A DNA stretch of 64,000 nt from NCBI GenBank assembly GCA_946807835.1, contig OX327684.1, positions 19,554,501 through 19,618,500 of the forward strand, read 5' to 3'. Shown in pieces: positions 23,569 through 35,951 of the stretch; within the stretch, counting starts at the first letter, position 1; each line of letters opens with the position of its first letter. The notes beneath the pieces are model-generated. The model had not been told where the DNA came from. It did not search any database and worked only from the letters and a program-made list of their open reading frames with translations. The position numbers and the translations under genes were made by a program. The DNA is from Ailanthus altissimus (lineage: Eukaryota > Streptophyta > Magnoliopsida > Sapindales > Simaroubaceae).

Positions 23569-25448
23569 TAAGTGAATTTTTTAGGCATTGATGTTTCAGA
23601 ATTTTATGCTTTATATTCGCTTTTGTATTTTGGGATTTTATATTAATCTATTTGAAATTAAACATGGAAAGTTGAAGTTAATTGTCATTATGTGATAAAA
23701 TTCTTGAGATTCGATTGATTTTGCCATAGATGTTTGCTCTTCACAGCAAATTGGGCAAAAGAATTCTGTTTATTCTCTTACCTTCACATCTTTTAAGATT
23801 ATTAGGGAGAAACTTGAGGATATATTTTCTTCTTAGAGAGAGGACCAATTTGCTTTGCTGCAGATGGCTAAGGTTGTAGAAAAAGAGGACCAACTCAGTT
23901 ATATTTGCATCCACGCTTTATGCATGGTGCTGCAACTTGTTTTGTCTTCAGTTTTGCAGGGACTCTGTTGATTAAACCTAAGCCTCAAGAACCTACCAAA
24001 TACTAGTATGCTTCATTCCTTATTTAATATTTGTTTAATTTTGCATATGATCCTTTATATCTTCGTATATGGTGAAAATTTTAGGTAGAGTTGTGCTGCT
24101 ACAATAGCTAATTTCTTGCGAAAATACGGCCTTATAGGTAATATATGCATTTCTCTTTGGCTGAAATTTTATAACGATGTTTTGGCTTTTTGTTTCTAGT
24201 TTTTTAAAATTTCAGCTTGTTGCTAAATTTGAAAGGATTCTAGTTCTAGAATAAAGGAAATGACTAATATTTATTTGATGCTATACAAGTCCGAAAAGTA
24301 TTCTTTTAGCCTATCTCGGTATATTTGAGGATGGACCTATTTTCGTGCTCTTTTTAAGGGCATTCTACATGTCTTTATAGTTGCTAAATCCCCCCCATAG
24401 TTGTCAAGGGGAAAAAAATAATTATTGCTACTGATGCCTTTTCTGTGTCTACATATGGCAGTCATTAGTTATATGCCCCTCGCAAAATTAGAATGTTGTT
24501 TATTTCTTAGATCACGAGAGAAATTGCCTGGTCACAGAAAATAAGCGGTGGGATTATTCTTAAAATGATCATTTTAAAGTTGAAACAGAGTCCCTAACCT
24601 GTATTCGATGTTGTTCCTCCTACTATTAATTATTTAACCTTGACATTGTTTGCTGATGTGTAGTATATTGCGAGGAAGTAACTTTTAAGCAGTTGTAAAT
24701 GATTAGAAAAGTTAATGATTGTAATTACTAAACTTTGTTGGGTATAATCTTTGTTCCATGCTCATAATGTATAATTACAATCTCTGACGTTCGAATAATT
24801 TTTTTTCTAATTTTATTAATTTTCAACAGGACATGCAAACTAATGAACCACATAGCAAGTCCAGCCATCAAGATTCCAGAAAATGGATACCTGATCTTTC
24901 CCTTCTAGAATTAGAATTTAGCCAATGATTCTTTTTCTATTTATAAGAAATGACGAGTGAAAAAATGTTCCTTCTGCTTATCACTCATCTGAATTCTCAT
25001 ACGCTGGGACATGGATCCTAAATCCGGGTCCCCCACCCTACACTTCAAACTAGTATTTTCTAAAATTTCCTACTTGTTAAATTCAATTATTCTTTCTACT
25101 GAATTCTAGTTTATCCGAATCTTTTTTTCTCTCCTTGTTGTTCATTTTTGGTTTAACTTTAGATACTGGAGTGGCGATTTGTGTTGATTTTGCAGAGCTT
25201 TTTCTTTGTTTATAACTGGAACTGAATTATAAGTGGATTTTTTCCTCTAAAATTTACAAATGTAAAAGTTTATAGGTATTTTTATCAATATTTTAGTTGT
25301 ATTTTATATGGGTATAATCAAACTCATAGATATTGATTTTTCAAAAGTGGGTATTCATCCATATTGTTTTTGGGCAATTAGATTAAAGTTATTTGGCAAA
25401 TGATACTCCATTAAAGGAAGGCATGTTGATGTTGATGATACTGCTTGT

Positions 25449-25468
25449 GCTCTCTCTCTCTCTCTCAA
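25449..25468. repeat. CT microsatellite
   Basis: A short (CT)n run in the CACTA interior, followed by an imperfect TCTA repeat. Confidence 0.85.
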
Positions 25469-26054
25469 TCTCTATCTATCTTTCTCTGTTAATTTTCATT
25501 TTCTGTAAAAAAATTTGAAGTTCTAGTCTATAGTTTGGCTTTCATGGTTGCCGTCTTAGCTATGACAGTTTGATGAACTTTAATTGATTAAAGTTATCTG
25601 GTAACTCAAACACTGGTTCATTTAATCTTTGCTTCTTTTGTGAGAGAATTAGTATTTGATTGTTGTGAAATAACATGGAGAAGTGGTTTCAATTATGCAC
25701 AATTATTAACAAACACACTTTCATTAATTTTTTAATGAAAAAAAGTAAGAAAGGCATTGAAAAAGCATTTCTATTTTCATTACCTAATATTTTACAAATT
25801 AAATGGAGGTGATAAAATATTTGAATGTTGCAACTAATTAAAGAAAGAGAAAAAAAGAAATGAAAATCTTTATTTTTTTATTCTTTATCAGCTTATATGC
25901 AATTTTCGTTGCCTGAAAAATATTGTTTTTTTCTTTTTCAGTTCTTTATGTTTTGAAATGAACTATGGTTACCTAATTCATCAATTCATTAGGCCATTGA
26001 AACAGTCTAAAGTGTAAGCTCTACATGTGAATATTAATTAAAAATCATCGATAT

Positions 26055-26700
26055 ATGATTTAGAGAGTAAGACAAGTGCGTAGGGTGTTCAAGGATTGAA
26101 GACGGACGCGAAAGGAGGCGAAAAACGAAAGGAAAAGTGGCCAGGCATGGGCGCTGCGATGCCTAGTCCAAAACGTGAGCGCCGCGACGCTCAAACGGGT
26201 GCACCAATGCCACAGTGGTGAAAGCTCAGCGCTACAGCACTGAACGCGTGAACAGTATTCTAAAATAAGGAAACTTCCTTATTTCGTCTGCCATATGCTT
26301 TAGGACTCCCTAAAATGACTATCACATATTTATAGTAAACCTAAGACGTCCCAAATCCTATATAAAGGCTCTCAATTGGCTTTTAAATACAATCTAAGTG
26401 ATCATCAATAATCTTTATGGTTCTTTATGAGAGAAAATCCCTAGAGTGCAAGAGAGAGTTTTTTTTGTGATCTTTCTTATAAAATACATACTTTGAGAAT
26501 GTCTTATGATTCATAATAAGAGAAGAGTGTGATTTTGATCAGCCATGGACGTAGACAAGTTGTCAAATCACGTAATTCTTTGTGTGTTTTTCTTTTATCC
26601 TTTCTCTATTTATTTTTTAATTACTTGTTCCACATATATTACTTGGATGATTTTATTTATTTGTGTGCTTTCGCTTTAACACTCTATTATATCATTTATT
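26055..26700 (+). repeat. LTR-like block with GC-rich start inside the CACTA element
   Basis: A GC-rich stretch (about 26110-26265, with GGGCGCTGCG, GAGCGCCGCGACGCTC and CAGCGCT words) is followed by a TATA-like CTATATAAAGG near 26360, a GAGAGAAAATCCCTAGAG leader, and a GGACGTAGACAAG...TCACGTAATTC segment like those near the 3' end of some plant copia LTRs. The ends are not defined and no second LTR or target duplication was found. It is a possible solo LTR nested in the transposon. Confidence 0.35.
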
Positions 26701-27571
26701 TATAAGTTCAAACTTAGATTATAAATATGTATTCTTTTTTAGGTTCTCAAGATGCACTTGCAAACTCTTTAATCATTAAGCCATTTAAACAAGTGATTTT
26801 GTCTTTATTGCACTAATTTTAAAGTATATATGATACTGATGACTTGGATTATGCTACAGAGTTTTAAACTTTTTTGTGAAAATCACTTAACCATCTGCCT
26901 AATTGTGTATTTGTTGGAACAGGGGATGGTTGTTGACCTAATTGCCAACAACTGAAGTTTAATCTATAAAAAGGAAAAGCATTTGAGATATTGTGGAATT
27001 AAGACTAAGTTAGATGGAGCTAAATGATATTTTACAACAAAAAGGACTGTTTTCATTTGACCTAGGCTTGGTTTACAAAAAGAACACGAAGTGTTATTTA
27101 TAGGCATAGGAAACCAACTCAATTATTTAGGTATTACAATCAGAAACAGAAAAAAAACAATAGTTAGGTATTAAGATTTAGGTCAATTATTTAGGTATTT
27201 TAGTGTAACATGATTGTCCAAAAAAGTTTTTTTTAATAAAAGAGAGAAATGATTTCAAAATTAGGGTCTTAAGGTGTAGAAAATTAACAGAGTTGAAGTC
27301 CTTAAAAAGTTTTAATGAAATTATCATTTTAGTATTTGAGTAAATATTGAATATTCAATTTAATCTCTAATAATTCAATTCATCTATTCATCTTGTTTAT
27401 ATTTCTGTTGAATAGTCTGTGCTGGGAGCTGATGGTAACAAAGCAACACTGGTTAAGTAAATATTTGTTTCAAGTTTAATGGTAGATAGGATTTGTTAAT
27501 CTTAACCTATTTGAAAAGCCTTGAATTTTTCAATATATGAGTAGATTATAAGTATAACAAATGTGTAAACA

Positions 27572-27594
27572 ATATATATATATATATATATATA
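27572..27594. repeat. TA microsatellite
   Basis: About 11 TA units in the CACTA interior. Confidence 0.9.
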
Positions 27595-28224
27595 GCTGGA
27601 ATGTCTAGATTGGAAGTAAACATTTCTACTAAGAAAATATTTATATTACCACAAATATTTATGTTAAGCTCTGAAATCCCCATGTTTCAGTTTTGAGTTA
27701 TATGCCTGTTGGTGAAGATAATCTCATTGGATTATAGGAGTTATTTGATATCCTCCACTACAAAACCATCAAGTGTCATTGTGATTCAATTCTCTAGTTT
27801 ATAGTTGTTCTATGTGTTGTTGTGTTGATCTTTGGACTGGGCTCATTTTGCAAGTTCAATTTGTAATAATTAACGAAATTTAAATTCAGCAGGTTCTCTT
27901 AATTTATGATAAAATTGATGGAAAGATTTTGGATCTGATGTAATATGATAAAATTTGAGTCTTGGGTCAATTTATATGTGGTGCATATAGAGAATTTTGA
28001 AATTATTATTTTTGACTTATACAAAATATTTTAATTTGATAATCGTTAATAACATTATTTTTGCACATTTTTAATGTTATTTTATTTTAGGATTTTATAT
28101 GATAATTTTGTAATATAATTAATTTTAATTATTTAATATTTTGTATAATTTATATATGCAAAAATTATTAATTCTTTGATATTCTTGTAATTAGTTTACA
28201 CAAAAAATTAATTTTTTTTTCCTT

Positions 28225-28415
28225 TGATAGACCCTTTTGCGATGGTTAAATAGCCGTGGCTAAAGGGATGTTTTTCCCTTTTGTTAGAATTTTTTGCGAC
28301 GGTTAAGTAGTCATCGCAAAATTTACGACACCTGTGTTTACGACAACTATTTAACTATCGTAAAGCCATCGCAAATGCCTTTTGCGACAGTAATTTAGCC
28401 GTCGCAAAAGACCCT
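28225..28415. repeat. CACTA subterminal palindromic repeats
   Basis: Several copies of a TTTGCGACGGTTAA...AGCCGTCGCAAAA-like palindrome, in both orientations, lie within 200 bp of the right end. Subterminal repeats of this kind are transposase-binding sites in the CACTA superfamily; here that role is inferred. Confidence 0.75.
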
Positions 28416-28697
28416 ATTTTTTATAGTGTCCCTTTAAAATAATATAAAATTTCCTCCAAAGAAAAAAGTGTATTGATTCATGGTAAGAGAGAATGGATGT
28501 TAACAAACCCAAATGTATGCAATTCGTAGTGCCTTGATCATAAATAATCTCATTCTTGGATACACACCCTATTCAATTTACCAAATTAAGTTCTTTTATG
28601 TATGGAAAACTAATAACGAGAAAATGATTGCTTTATCATTAGCAGAAGTGCATTTAACAAACAAAATAAACAATAAGACTCTGGATTGAGAGTGTAC

Positions 28698-28812
28698 CTC
28701 TACAAGAACCTGAAAATAGATAAGCCCATAATCACTGATATAGGAGCTAAGTCCTTGACTTCACCCCCTAATATTGACCATCAAATGGTGACAATGCAGT
28801 CAAACTTAATAG
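28698..28812 (-). pseudogene. ADSL: ADSL remnant, first recognisable exon
   Basis: The minus strand reads LTALSPFDGQY, a TAG for the expected Trp, then after an indel VKDLAPI and, after a further 1-bp deletion, SDYGLIYF and VLVE before a GTACAC donor. It lies 7.7 kb upstream of the next exon, beyond the CACTA element and solo LTR, which shows that both are inserted in one intron. Confidence 0.82.
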
Positions 28813-29042
28813 TTTAAACTCGTGTGAATCATCTCTATTTATGTTTACCCTCTAAAACATCAAATACCATAAGAAATGACATTAAGAAAAAAAAATCAAA
28901 AATTTCTCAAAAATAAAAAAGAAGTTTTAGTAACAAAACTTCATTCTCAGAATACATTAACCACTACTGAAACAAAAAAATAAAATTCAATTTTGAATAA
29001 TCGAAAATAAGAAATAAAGAAAAGTAACCTTTTTGAAAATGG
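28813..29042. other. No gene seen between the lyase remnant and the gypsy LTR
   Basis: AT-rich sequence. The missing 5' exon (transit peptide) of the lyase would be expected to the right, but nothing convincing is visible here. Confidence 0.5.
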
Positions 29043-30148
29043 TGATAGGTCCCAATTAAAACTATTTTACAATTATAAAGACAATGGAATCCTCTTAAGG
29101 TGAGAATTGAACCTTTTAGCAACAGTTTCAATTCTAATAGGACTTAAATACATATCAATTTGTAACTGCTCTTACATTCAAGTTTCACGTAATACATGTC
29201 TAAAGTAACTTCTAATTAACTACTCTTCTCGTTTCTCTATTATGCATGATCCAGGCACTTTTGAATTCTCAGCAACAAATTGGTTCAGTTACATGTTTTC
29301 TGCACATCCGACTTTATAATAGCAACTTGATTCAGCTGCACCTATTTTCTATTTGGCACACTAGCATGTGAGGTTTTGTATTATGACCCAACCTAGACGT
29401 GAGAAGATATTGTCCGCTTTAGGTCCAAGTCTGCACGGTTTTATTTTTGGGCTTCACGCAAATGTCCTTCACCCAAAACGTGTCTTTCCAATTAAAGTGT
29501 GGATCACCCTTTATAAATTCAACATCTCTCCTGTGCCTTGGCGATATGGGATTTACGTAGGGTGTTACATACACTCCTCTTAGGGACTCAGCGTCCTTAC
29601 TAAGGTTTGTCTCACCACCGCCTAAGAGGACACCGGGAGTGACTTTAATACCATCTGTTATGACCCAATCCAGACTTAGCAAGATATTGTCTGCTTTGGG
29701 CCCAAGCCTACGCGGTTCTGTTCTTGGGCTTCACGCAAGTGTCCTTCACTCAAAATTTGTCTCGCCAATTAAGGCGTGGACCACCCCTTATAAACCCAGC
29801 ATCTCTCCCGTGCCTTGGTGATGTGAGATTTACCTAGGGTGTTACATACACCCCCCTTTAAGGACTCAACGTCCTCGCTGAGGTTTTTCCTACCACCGCC
29901 AAGAGGACACTGGGAGTGGCTCTGATACCATCTGCTATGACTTAACCTAGACCTGAGAAGATATTGTCCGTTTTGGGCCTAAGCTTGCACGATTTTGTTC
30001 TTGGGCTTGACGTAAGCGTCCTTCACCTAAAACGCATCTTGCCAATTAAGGCATAAATCACTCCTTATAAACCCAGCATCTCTCATGTGCCTTGGCGATG
30101 TGAGATTTACCTAGGGTGTTACATTTTGTGAGGCATTATCTTATCAAT
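29043..30148 (-). repeat. 3' LTR of G2, interrupted by a TRIM array
   Basis: The inner edge is set by the polypurine tract; the minus strand starts TGATAAGATAATGCC. The outer edge at 29043 is inferred from the matching plus-strand start TGATAGG. Bases 29379-30123 are the TRIM array. Without it and one target copy the LTR is about 357 bp. The partner LTR is not in the window. Confidence 0.5.
29379..30123 (-). mobile_element. TRIM tandem array: three 191-bp LTRs, two 86-bp internal domains
   Basis: LTRs are at 29379-29569, 29656-29846 and 29933-30123, each 191 bp, separated by 86-bp internal domains (29570-29655 and 29847-29932). Each internal domain carries, on the minus strand, an initiator-Met primer site (GGTATCAGAGCCACTCCC in the better copy) and a G-rich polypurine tract. 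A perfect 5-bp duplication, TTTTG, flanks the array (29374-29378 and 30124-30128). The array is non-coding, so it depends on enzymes of other elements. The short frames on either strand here are LTR translations without meaning. Confidence 0.93.
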
Positions 30149-30189
30149 ACTCCCCATCTGAACTGGATCCTTGTCCTCAAGGTCTAAGT

Positions 30190-31330
30190 GAGGAAATTTA
30201 GCCTTCGAGTCTTTTGTATTTTCCTAAGTAGCATCTTCAACAAGGATTCTCTTCCACTGAGGCCCATTTTAATCTAACAGATGTCTAAGATAGTTGTAGG
30301 TTCTAGTGGTATTTTCCCCATCATTTATAACTGGTGGTAAGTCTGGATGGTTGTGCATGTATCCTCAAACTTATTCTTTAGTAATGAGAGGTGAAAAATT
30401 GGATGAACTTGAGATCTTTCAGGTAGTTGGAGGCGATATGCCACCTTCCCCACTTTCTGTAGAATTAGATAAGGGCCATAAAATTTACTTGCAAGCTTTT
30501 AATGTGCTCGGTTGAAGACTATATATTAGAGATAGGGATGCAATTTTAGGAAGACCAAATCACCTCATTGAAACTCCACATTTCAGTGTTTTCTGTCTGT
30601 GACTTGCTTCATCTTGTTATTGGCTAAATGTAGATTTCATTTTAAGTGGGTTAGTAAAATATCTCTGTTGGCCAGATTTTAATCCACTACATAGACGTGA
30701 GATTGGCCTAAGTGATATTGTGGGATCGAAGGAGGAGGTTGTCTATAGACAGCTTGAAATGGGGTCATTCGAGTGGAAAAATGGTAAGCTGAATTATACC
30801 AGTATTCGGCCCAAAAAAGGTAAGTACTCTATTTTTGAGGTGATTGATGAGCAAGGCCACATAGATACTATTCCAAGCAGCGATTAACTACTTTTAATTT
30901 TTCGTTCGTTTGAGGATGGTAAGCTGAACTCATCCTGAGTTATGTCTCGAATAATTTAAAGAACTCTTGCTCTAACTTGCTAATGAATATAGGGTCTCGA
31001 TCACTGATAGTTGATTGGTAAGCTGAACTCATGCAGTCATGCCACTCGATCTATAAATTTTTTAGTGACTGTTTTAGCTGTAAAAAAGTGAGCTAAAGTC
31101 AGAAAGTAGGCATACTTACTCAACCTGTCCACTACCACTAAAATGGTGTTTTTCCCATTAGAAATGGGTAACCCTTTAATGAAATCTATGGCAACGTCAT
31201 CCCAAACTTGGTTAAGAATTGGCAAGGGTTACAGAAGTCCTACTAGAGAAAGATGGTCATTTTTAATTCATTGACATGTATCGCATGAACTCACATATTG
31301 TTGCACTGTTTAATATATGAAGGGCCAGTA
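30190..31330 (-). pseudogene. G2 integrase with chromovirus-type C-terminus
   Basis: A zinc-finger end CDTCQ lies near 31285. The catalytic core start is open at 31037-31225, with DVAIDFIKGLP (first catalytic Asp) and VVVDRLSKYA. The C-terminal blocks KFYGPYLIL, VAYRLQLP and HPIFHLSLLK are near 30360-30500, followed by a chromo-like tail before the polypurine tract. The second Asp and the Glu lie in a frame-broken stretch. Confidence 0.75.
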
Positions 31331-31749
31331 AAATTGTTGGGCAAGGCGTTTAAAGGTACATAGCACTCCCGAATGGCCAATAATAGAGGAATCATGGAAC
31401 TCTTGTAGTAGCCGTTGAATGATACGTGAGTGAAGGGGAATTACTACTCTATTCTTGAAGAACACCAAACCATGACGCTATGAATAAGGCGCTCCAGGTT
31501 TAGTAGTTGCTAGCTGACTGATTTTCTCTATGTAAAAGTTTCTTACAACTGCTTCCTTAATGTTCTCCTATAATTGAGTTTGTAGAGTGGAGATGAATGT
31601 GAGAGTTAGGCCATTGGCCATCCGAGAGAGAGCGTCTGTAGCTTTATATTCTTGGCATGGCTTGTAAATGATTTCACAGTGAAATCCCAATAGTTTTGAC
31701 ATCTAATTTTGTTGTTTTGATGTGATAATGTGTTGTTCCAGCAAATATT

Positions 31750-32760
31750 TCAAGCTACGGTGGTCAGTCTGAATAAAAAACTTTTGGCCAAGCAAATAGG
31801 GATGCCACGTATGCACTGCTTCTACGATAGCAAGCATTGTTTTTGACATAAAGTGACCAAGATAATTTTGAGACTCCTAGCGGTTGACTCATATAGGCCA
31901 ATGGTTGGCGTTGTTGCATTAATACTGCCTCAATCCCTGTACCTAAGGCATCCGTCTCAATAACAAATGTTTCTTGAAGTTAAGCAATGCTAAGGTAGGT
32001 ATAAAGGTTATGGCATGTTTGAGAGACTCAAAGGTTGCTTCGGCTTCATCTATCCATTTAAATTCACCCTTCTTTAAGAGGTTTGTTAGTGGATGAGCCA
32101 ACTCTACATATCCTTTGACAAATTTTTTAATATCCTGTAAGACCTAAGAAACCATGCAAGTCAGTAGTATTGATGGGTCTTGGCCAATTTTCTATGGCTT
32201 TGATTTTTTCTTGATCCACTTTAACTCTATGAGGTGTGACAATTTGCCCCAAAATACTCTAACTCTTGCTGTCCAAAGGCATATTTGTTGTTCTTGATAA
32301 AACATTAATGTTGTCTTAAAATTCTCAAAGTATTGTCGACATGGTCAAGGTCAATAGCCCAATTGGGGCTATATACTAGGATATTATCAAAGAACACCAA
32401 GACAAGTTTTTAAAGATATGATCAAAAATTGGCATTCATAATGGCTTAGAAAGTGGAGGGTGCATTGCAAAGCTCAAATGGTATGGCCAAATACTTATAG
32501 TGGCCATTGTGAGTGGAGAATGTAGTTTTTGGAATGTTAGAAGCCTTTACCCATATTTGGTGGTATTCTGCCCATAAGTCTAATTTAGTGAAGTAGGCAG
32601 CTCCATGAAGCTCATCCAACATGTTATCGATCATGGGAATGAGGAAATAATCTTTAATTATGGCTGCATTAAGTCCTCAATAATCTATACAGAATTGCTA
32701 TGTTCTATCCTTTTTCTTGACCAAAAAGACTGGTGATGAAAATAGGTTGGTACTTGGGCA
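31750..32760 (-). pseudogene. G2 reverse transcriptase / RNase H
   Basis: RT is open at 32446-32634 with LDELHGAAYFTKLDL and HYKYLAIPFELCNAPSTF. RNase H begins near 31980 with IETDALGTGIEAVL and PLAYMSQ. Stops and shifts separate them. The YxDD region near 32350-32420 is degraded. Confidence 0.8.
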
Positions 32761-33309
32761 AATGAGTCCCACTTTGAGAATGTCCCGAACTTATTTTTTA
32801 ATCTTAACTTTCTAAAAGTATGCATATCAATAAAGCCTCACATTAATATATTTAGCCCTTTCTTTGAGTGGAATGCAATGGTCGATATCTCTATGTGGTA
32901 GAAGATGAGTGGCTTCTTAGAAATTTTTTGAATATTTCTCAAGCATTTATTGCAAATCTAGGTGGTAGATTAGTTTTGTTTCTCCTTCGCGACTTTGTAA
33001 ACACACGTGAACATAAAATGTCTTTGTCTGAGTTCTTAAGAGATTGTCTTCACTGATGCTGATTGTGTGGTTTAGTTCTCTATTCCTTTCAATTGTCTTG
33101 CTTGATTTTCCCACTCTAAGTTCATCATCATTTTTTTTCCAATTACAGATTACAAGCCAAAGCAACTTTAGCCATTATACTCCCAACATCAAATTCAGAC
33201 CAATTAGTGGTAATGAAAAAAAAGTGATGGAAAAGAGAATACCTTGCACTAGTAGTTACACATTTTCAAACCTTCTTTGGCAATGTAATTGATTTATGTT
33301 GGCTATTCA

Positions 33310-33936
33310 GACAATGAAAGGTTTGGTACTGAGTTCGCCATTCTTTCACTAATGAAGTTGTGAATTGATCCGTTATCGATAAGGACCACTACCTGATGAT
33401 GCCCAATGTTGGCTAGGATTCACATAGTCCATGAAGTTGACCATCTTGTCAATGGATGGAGAGATATCTTTAATGGAGCTATATCATCTTTTTCAGGTTC
33501 TACCACCATGTCTTCTTTACTTACATTACCCTTTTCACTTTTGAGCAATGGCAGTCGGGGACATTTACACTTATGGCTTATAGAAAACTTTTCATCACGA
33601 TTAAAGCAAAGACCTTGAACTCATTGGTTTTGCATTTTTCCCTTAACAATCATTTTAAAGGAGTAGATGGTGTGGTTTGAGTTGCTAAAGGTAGAACCAT
33701 GTGTGATTTAGGTGATGGTATTGGTCGTGTATTTCATCTTTATTGCTATAGTTGGTCATCTCTCATATAGGCTAAATTAATAATCTCCTTCAACGATTTG
33801 GGTCTAAACATCCTAATTTCGTTAGCTACTTCTGCTTTGAGACCTCTTATAAATGTGGCAACCAATGCTTTTTACGTCCAACCTTGGACTCTGTTACCTA
33901 GACTTTCAAACTCATTTTGATACGCTCTAAAAGAGT
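33310..33936 (-). pseudogene. G2 gag and protease remnants
   Basis: Protease shows LIDNGSIHNFI (active-site Asp, near 33390). A zinc-knuckle-like stretch with CFNRDEKFS and HKCK (one Cys replaced) lies near 33580-33620. Gag shows FIRGLKAEVANEIR and PKSLKEIINLAY near 33770-33860. The region ends where the G1b LTR begins. Confidence 0.7.
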
Positions 33937-35364
33937 TAATGAACACTTAAAACTACACATTTAATAAGACTTTTGCATCATTATTTTCATTACTAATGTT
34001 ATTAACCTTCTTAACTTAAGTATGTTTACAATATTGTATTTAATTAGTCTTTAACTGTTTTGTTGTAAGTTTAGTAAAATACACATAACTTTCTATATAA
34101 GAATCAATTGGAGTGATTCTTAATCCTATAAAGATCTGACTTAATAGGATAAAATATTGAATTTCACAAGGAATTTATAATTCGAGCATTTGGAGAGTAA
34201 AAAATAGCCTAGAAAAGAATTGATCTGCAGTACAAGTTTAGTTCCAATAGTCTTCAGTATTTGGCCTATAACTTGAGAAATACATATCTATTATGTATGA
34301 TATAACTCAATTTGAAAAGCTAAGAGATTTATTACAACTTTAATTTTTGAGTCGAAACTATTCGGATCACATTAATTTCAAATTGAACAATCAAATAGAT
34401 GTATTAATTATAATCAGTGCAAATTTGTTGCCTCTCTCTTTGACTTTTATCATCCAAGTGGTTCCCTCCTTATTTCTCTTGTATTATTTACGTATTTTTA
34501 TAAATAAGTGACATGTTTATATCCAAAATATGTAATTAGAGAGTTAGATTTTAGTTCAAAACACTTGTCTTTTGTATTATCTCTTTATAGTATTATTTCT
34601 TTCATTTACTATTCTAAAGTTTATGTTATCTCTTCTTCCATATATTCTTTTAAATTTTATTATGTCTGAGTAATTTTTATTTTGCTAAGGATAAATGGTG
34701 AAACTCTTGATAAAGTAATAAGATATACTTTAACTCTTATTCTGAAATTTAATGTTTCATTCTTAAGTTAAGTAAATTTATATTTGATGTATTTATTTTA
34801 TTTTGTAATATTGATACTCTTTCTTATAAAATGATATATCTTGAGTTATTATAGACATTGTTTATAGTTGGCATAATAAAATTTTGAAACTATTTACAAG
34901 ATTTGGCATAGACACCCTTTCTTGTAAAGTGAGAGTTATGATTTATTGTAGATAAATATAAATATTCGCATAATAAATACTTGAACTATTTACAAGATTT
35001 GATGTATAATAATTAAAATAAATAAATACAAGTAAATATATAAATGATGATGAACCTTATTAATTATTATATCTTTCGATTGAAATCTACTTTGTGTGAG
35101 AATTTCAATTGAGTTATAAAGAGAATTGAATATATTCTTATTTCATATGCTAAGAGTGGATCTCCCTAAACTTAGCATTCATGTTAATTGGTTATTTAAA
35201 TTATTATTTACAAACATCTTATACTACTTTATTTGTCTTTTTAGTATTTATAATTTATAATTTTTATTCCACTTCCCTGTGGATTGACCCTTATTTTCAC
35301 TGAGTTATTTATTACTTTAATAATCTTGCACTTGAAAATAAATTCTTATATTCTAGATGTGTCA
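33937..35364 (+). repeat. 5' LTR of G1b (1428 bp)
   Basis: This aligns along its length to the G1a LTRs (42631-44068). It starts TAATGAACACTT (TG changed to TA) and ends GATGTGTCA. A TATAAATA promoter motif at 34499-34506 sits in the same place as in the G1a LTRs. Confidence 0.88.
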
Positions 35365-35370
35365 AGTTTT

Positions 35371-35388
35371 TGGCATTGTTGCCGAGAA
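35371..35388 (+). promoter_or_regulatory. G1b primer-binding site, decayed
   Basis: TGGCATTGTTGCCGAGAA is a mutated version of the Asp-tRNA-type site found intact in G1a (44075-44092). Confidence 0.8.
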
Positions 35389-35688
35389 AGTGAAATTAGC
35401 TGATAGTTTATTTTATTTTCATAGAAGGCTAAACTTCTTATTTTGCTTACTTTAATTATTTTTTATTTGTTATTCTTGTTTTACAATAGTTGGTTATACT
35501 TAACCACCTACCCTTTGTTTACTAATATTTTAATATCCTAATTTAGCATTGACTAATCTAACTTCTAACTATTCCTCTAACTTTTTTTTTATTGTTGGCA
35601 TTGCCATTTAATTTGTTTTTATTTAATATTTTATTTTATTTTTTCTCTTATTTGTAATTTTTATTGTTATCATATTTTGTTTTATTTT

Positions 35689-35951
35689 TTTGTATAAGAG
35701 GTTGGTTTCGAGATCCTAAGTCTCATCGTTTGGTGAAAGGTAATTTCAAAACTTACTTTGATAATTTGTTCGATTCTTCATCTTCTCTTTCTTCACCAAA
35801 TAACACTATGGTCGATAATCAAATTAAGGGACTTATAGATTACGGGAACAACTAGTTCCAATATAATAACCATAATCAACCTAGGATACTTAGAGACTAT
35901 ATGAACCCCACATGAACTGGTGCACTAAAAATCAAGCATTATCCAACTTTT
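35689..35951 (+). pseudogene. G1b gag N-terminal remnant
   Basis: This reads GWFRDPKSHRLVKGNFKT as in G1a gag (from 44604), then a stop in place of sense near 35855. A 44-bp deletion precedes the C2 insertion point, compared with G1a. Confidence 0.8.

Larger units (their letters stand above)
23119..28428. mobile_element. Non-autonomous CACTA (En/Spm) DNA transposon, 5.3 kb
   Basis: The element starts CACTACAAAAAAAT and ends ATTTTTTATAGTG, so the outer inverted repeats are CACTAC/CACTAT plus an A-run. It is flanked on both sides by TCC (23116-23118 and 28429-28431), the 3-bp duplication typical of CACTA elements. Subterminal palindromes of GCGACGG...CCGTCGC type lie at 28225-28415, with related CGATGG and CCGTCAC words at the left end. 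No transposase frame is present; the interior is AT-rich with a 45-bp tandem duplication, microsatellites and an LTR-like block near 26055-26700. It would need a transposase supplied in trans. Confidence 0.9.
29043..33936 (-). mobile_element. Ty3/gypsy chromovirus-like element G2, degraded and truncated
   Basis: This is a minus-strand element. From right to left it shows gag (cut at 33936 by the insertion of G1b), protease, reverse transcriptase, RNase H, integrase with a chromovirus-type C-terminus, a polypurine tract (GATGGGGAGTA on the minus strand, about 30149-30160) and a 3' LTR starting TGATAAGATAATGCC. The LTR carries a TRIM array. Motif order RT before integrase is the Ty3/gypsy order. 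The inferred short LTR (about 360 bp without the TRIM) would suit a Reina-like chromovirus. All frames are broken. Confidence 0.8.

Noticed and set aside
28813..29042. Transit-peptide exon of the lyase gene
   Set aside because: No Ser/Thr-rich open stretch with a donor site could be read here; the exon is lost or outside this segment.
29368..29821. Repeated similar open frames suggesting a small gene family
   Set aside because: They are translations of the TRIM LTR repeats, which are non-coding.
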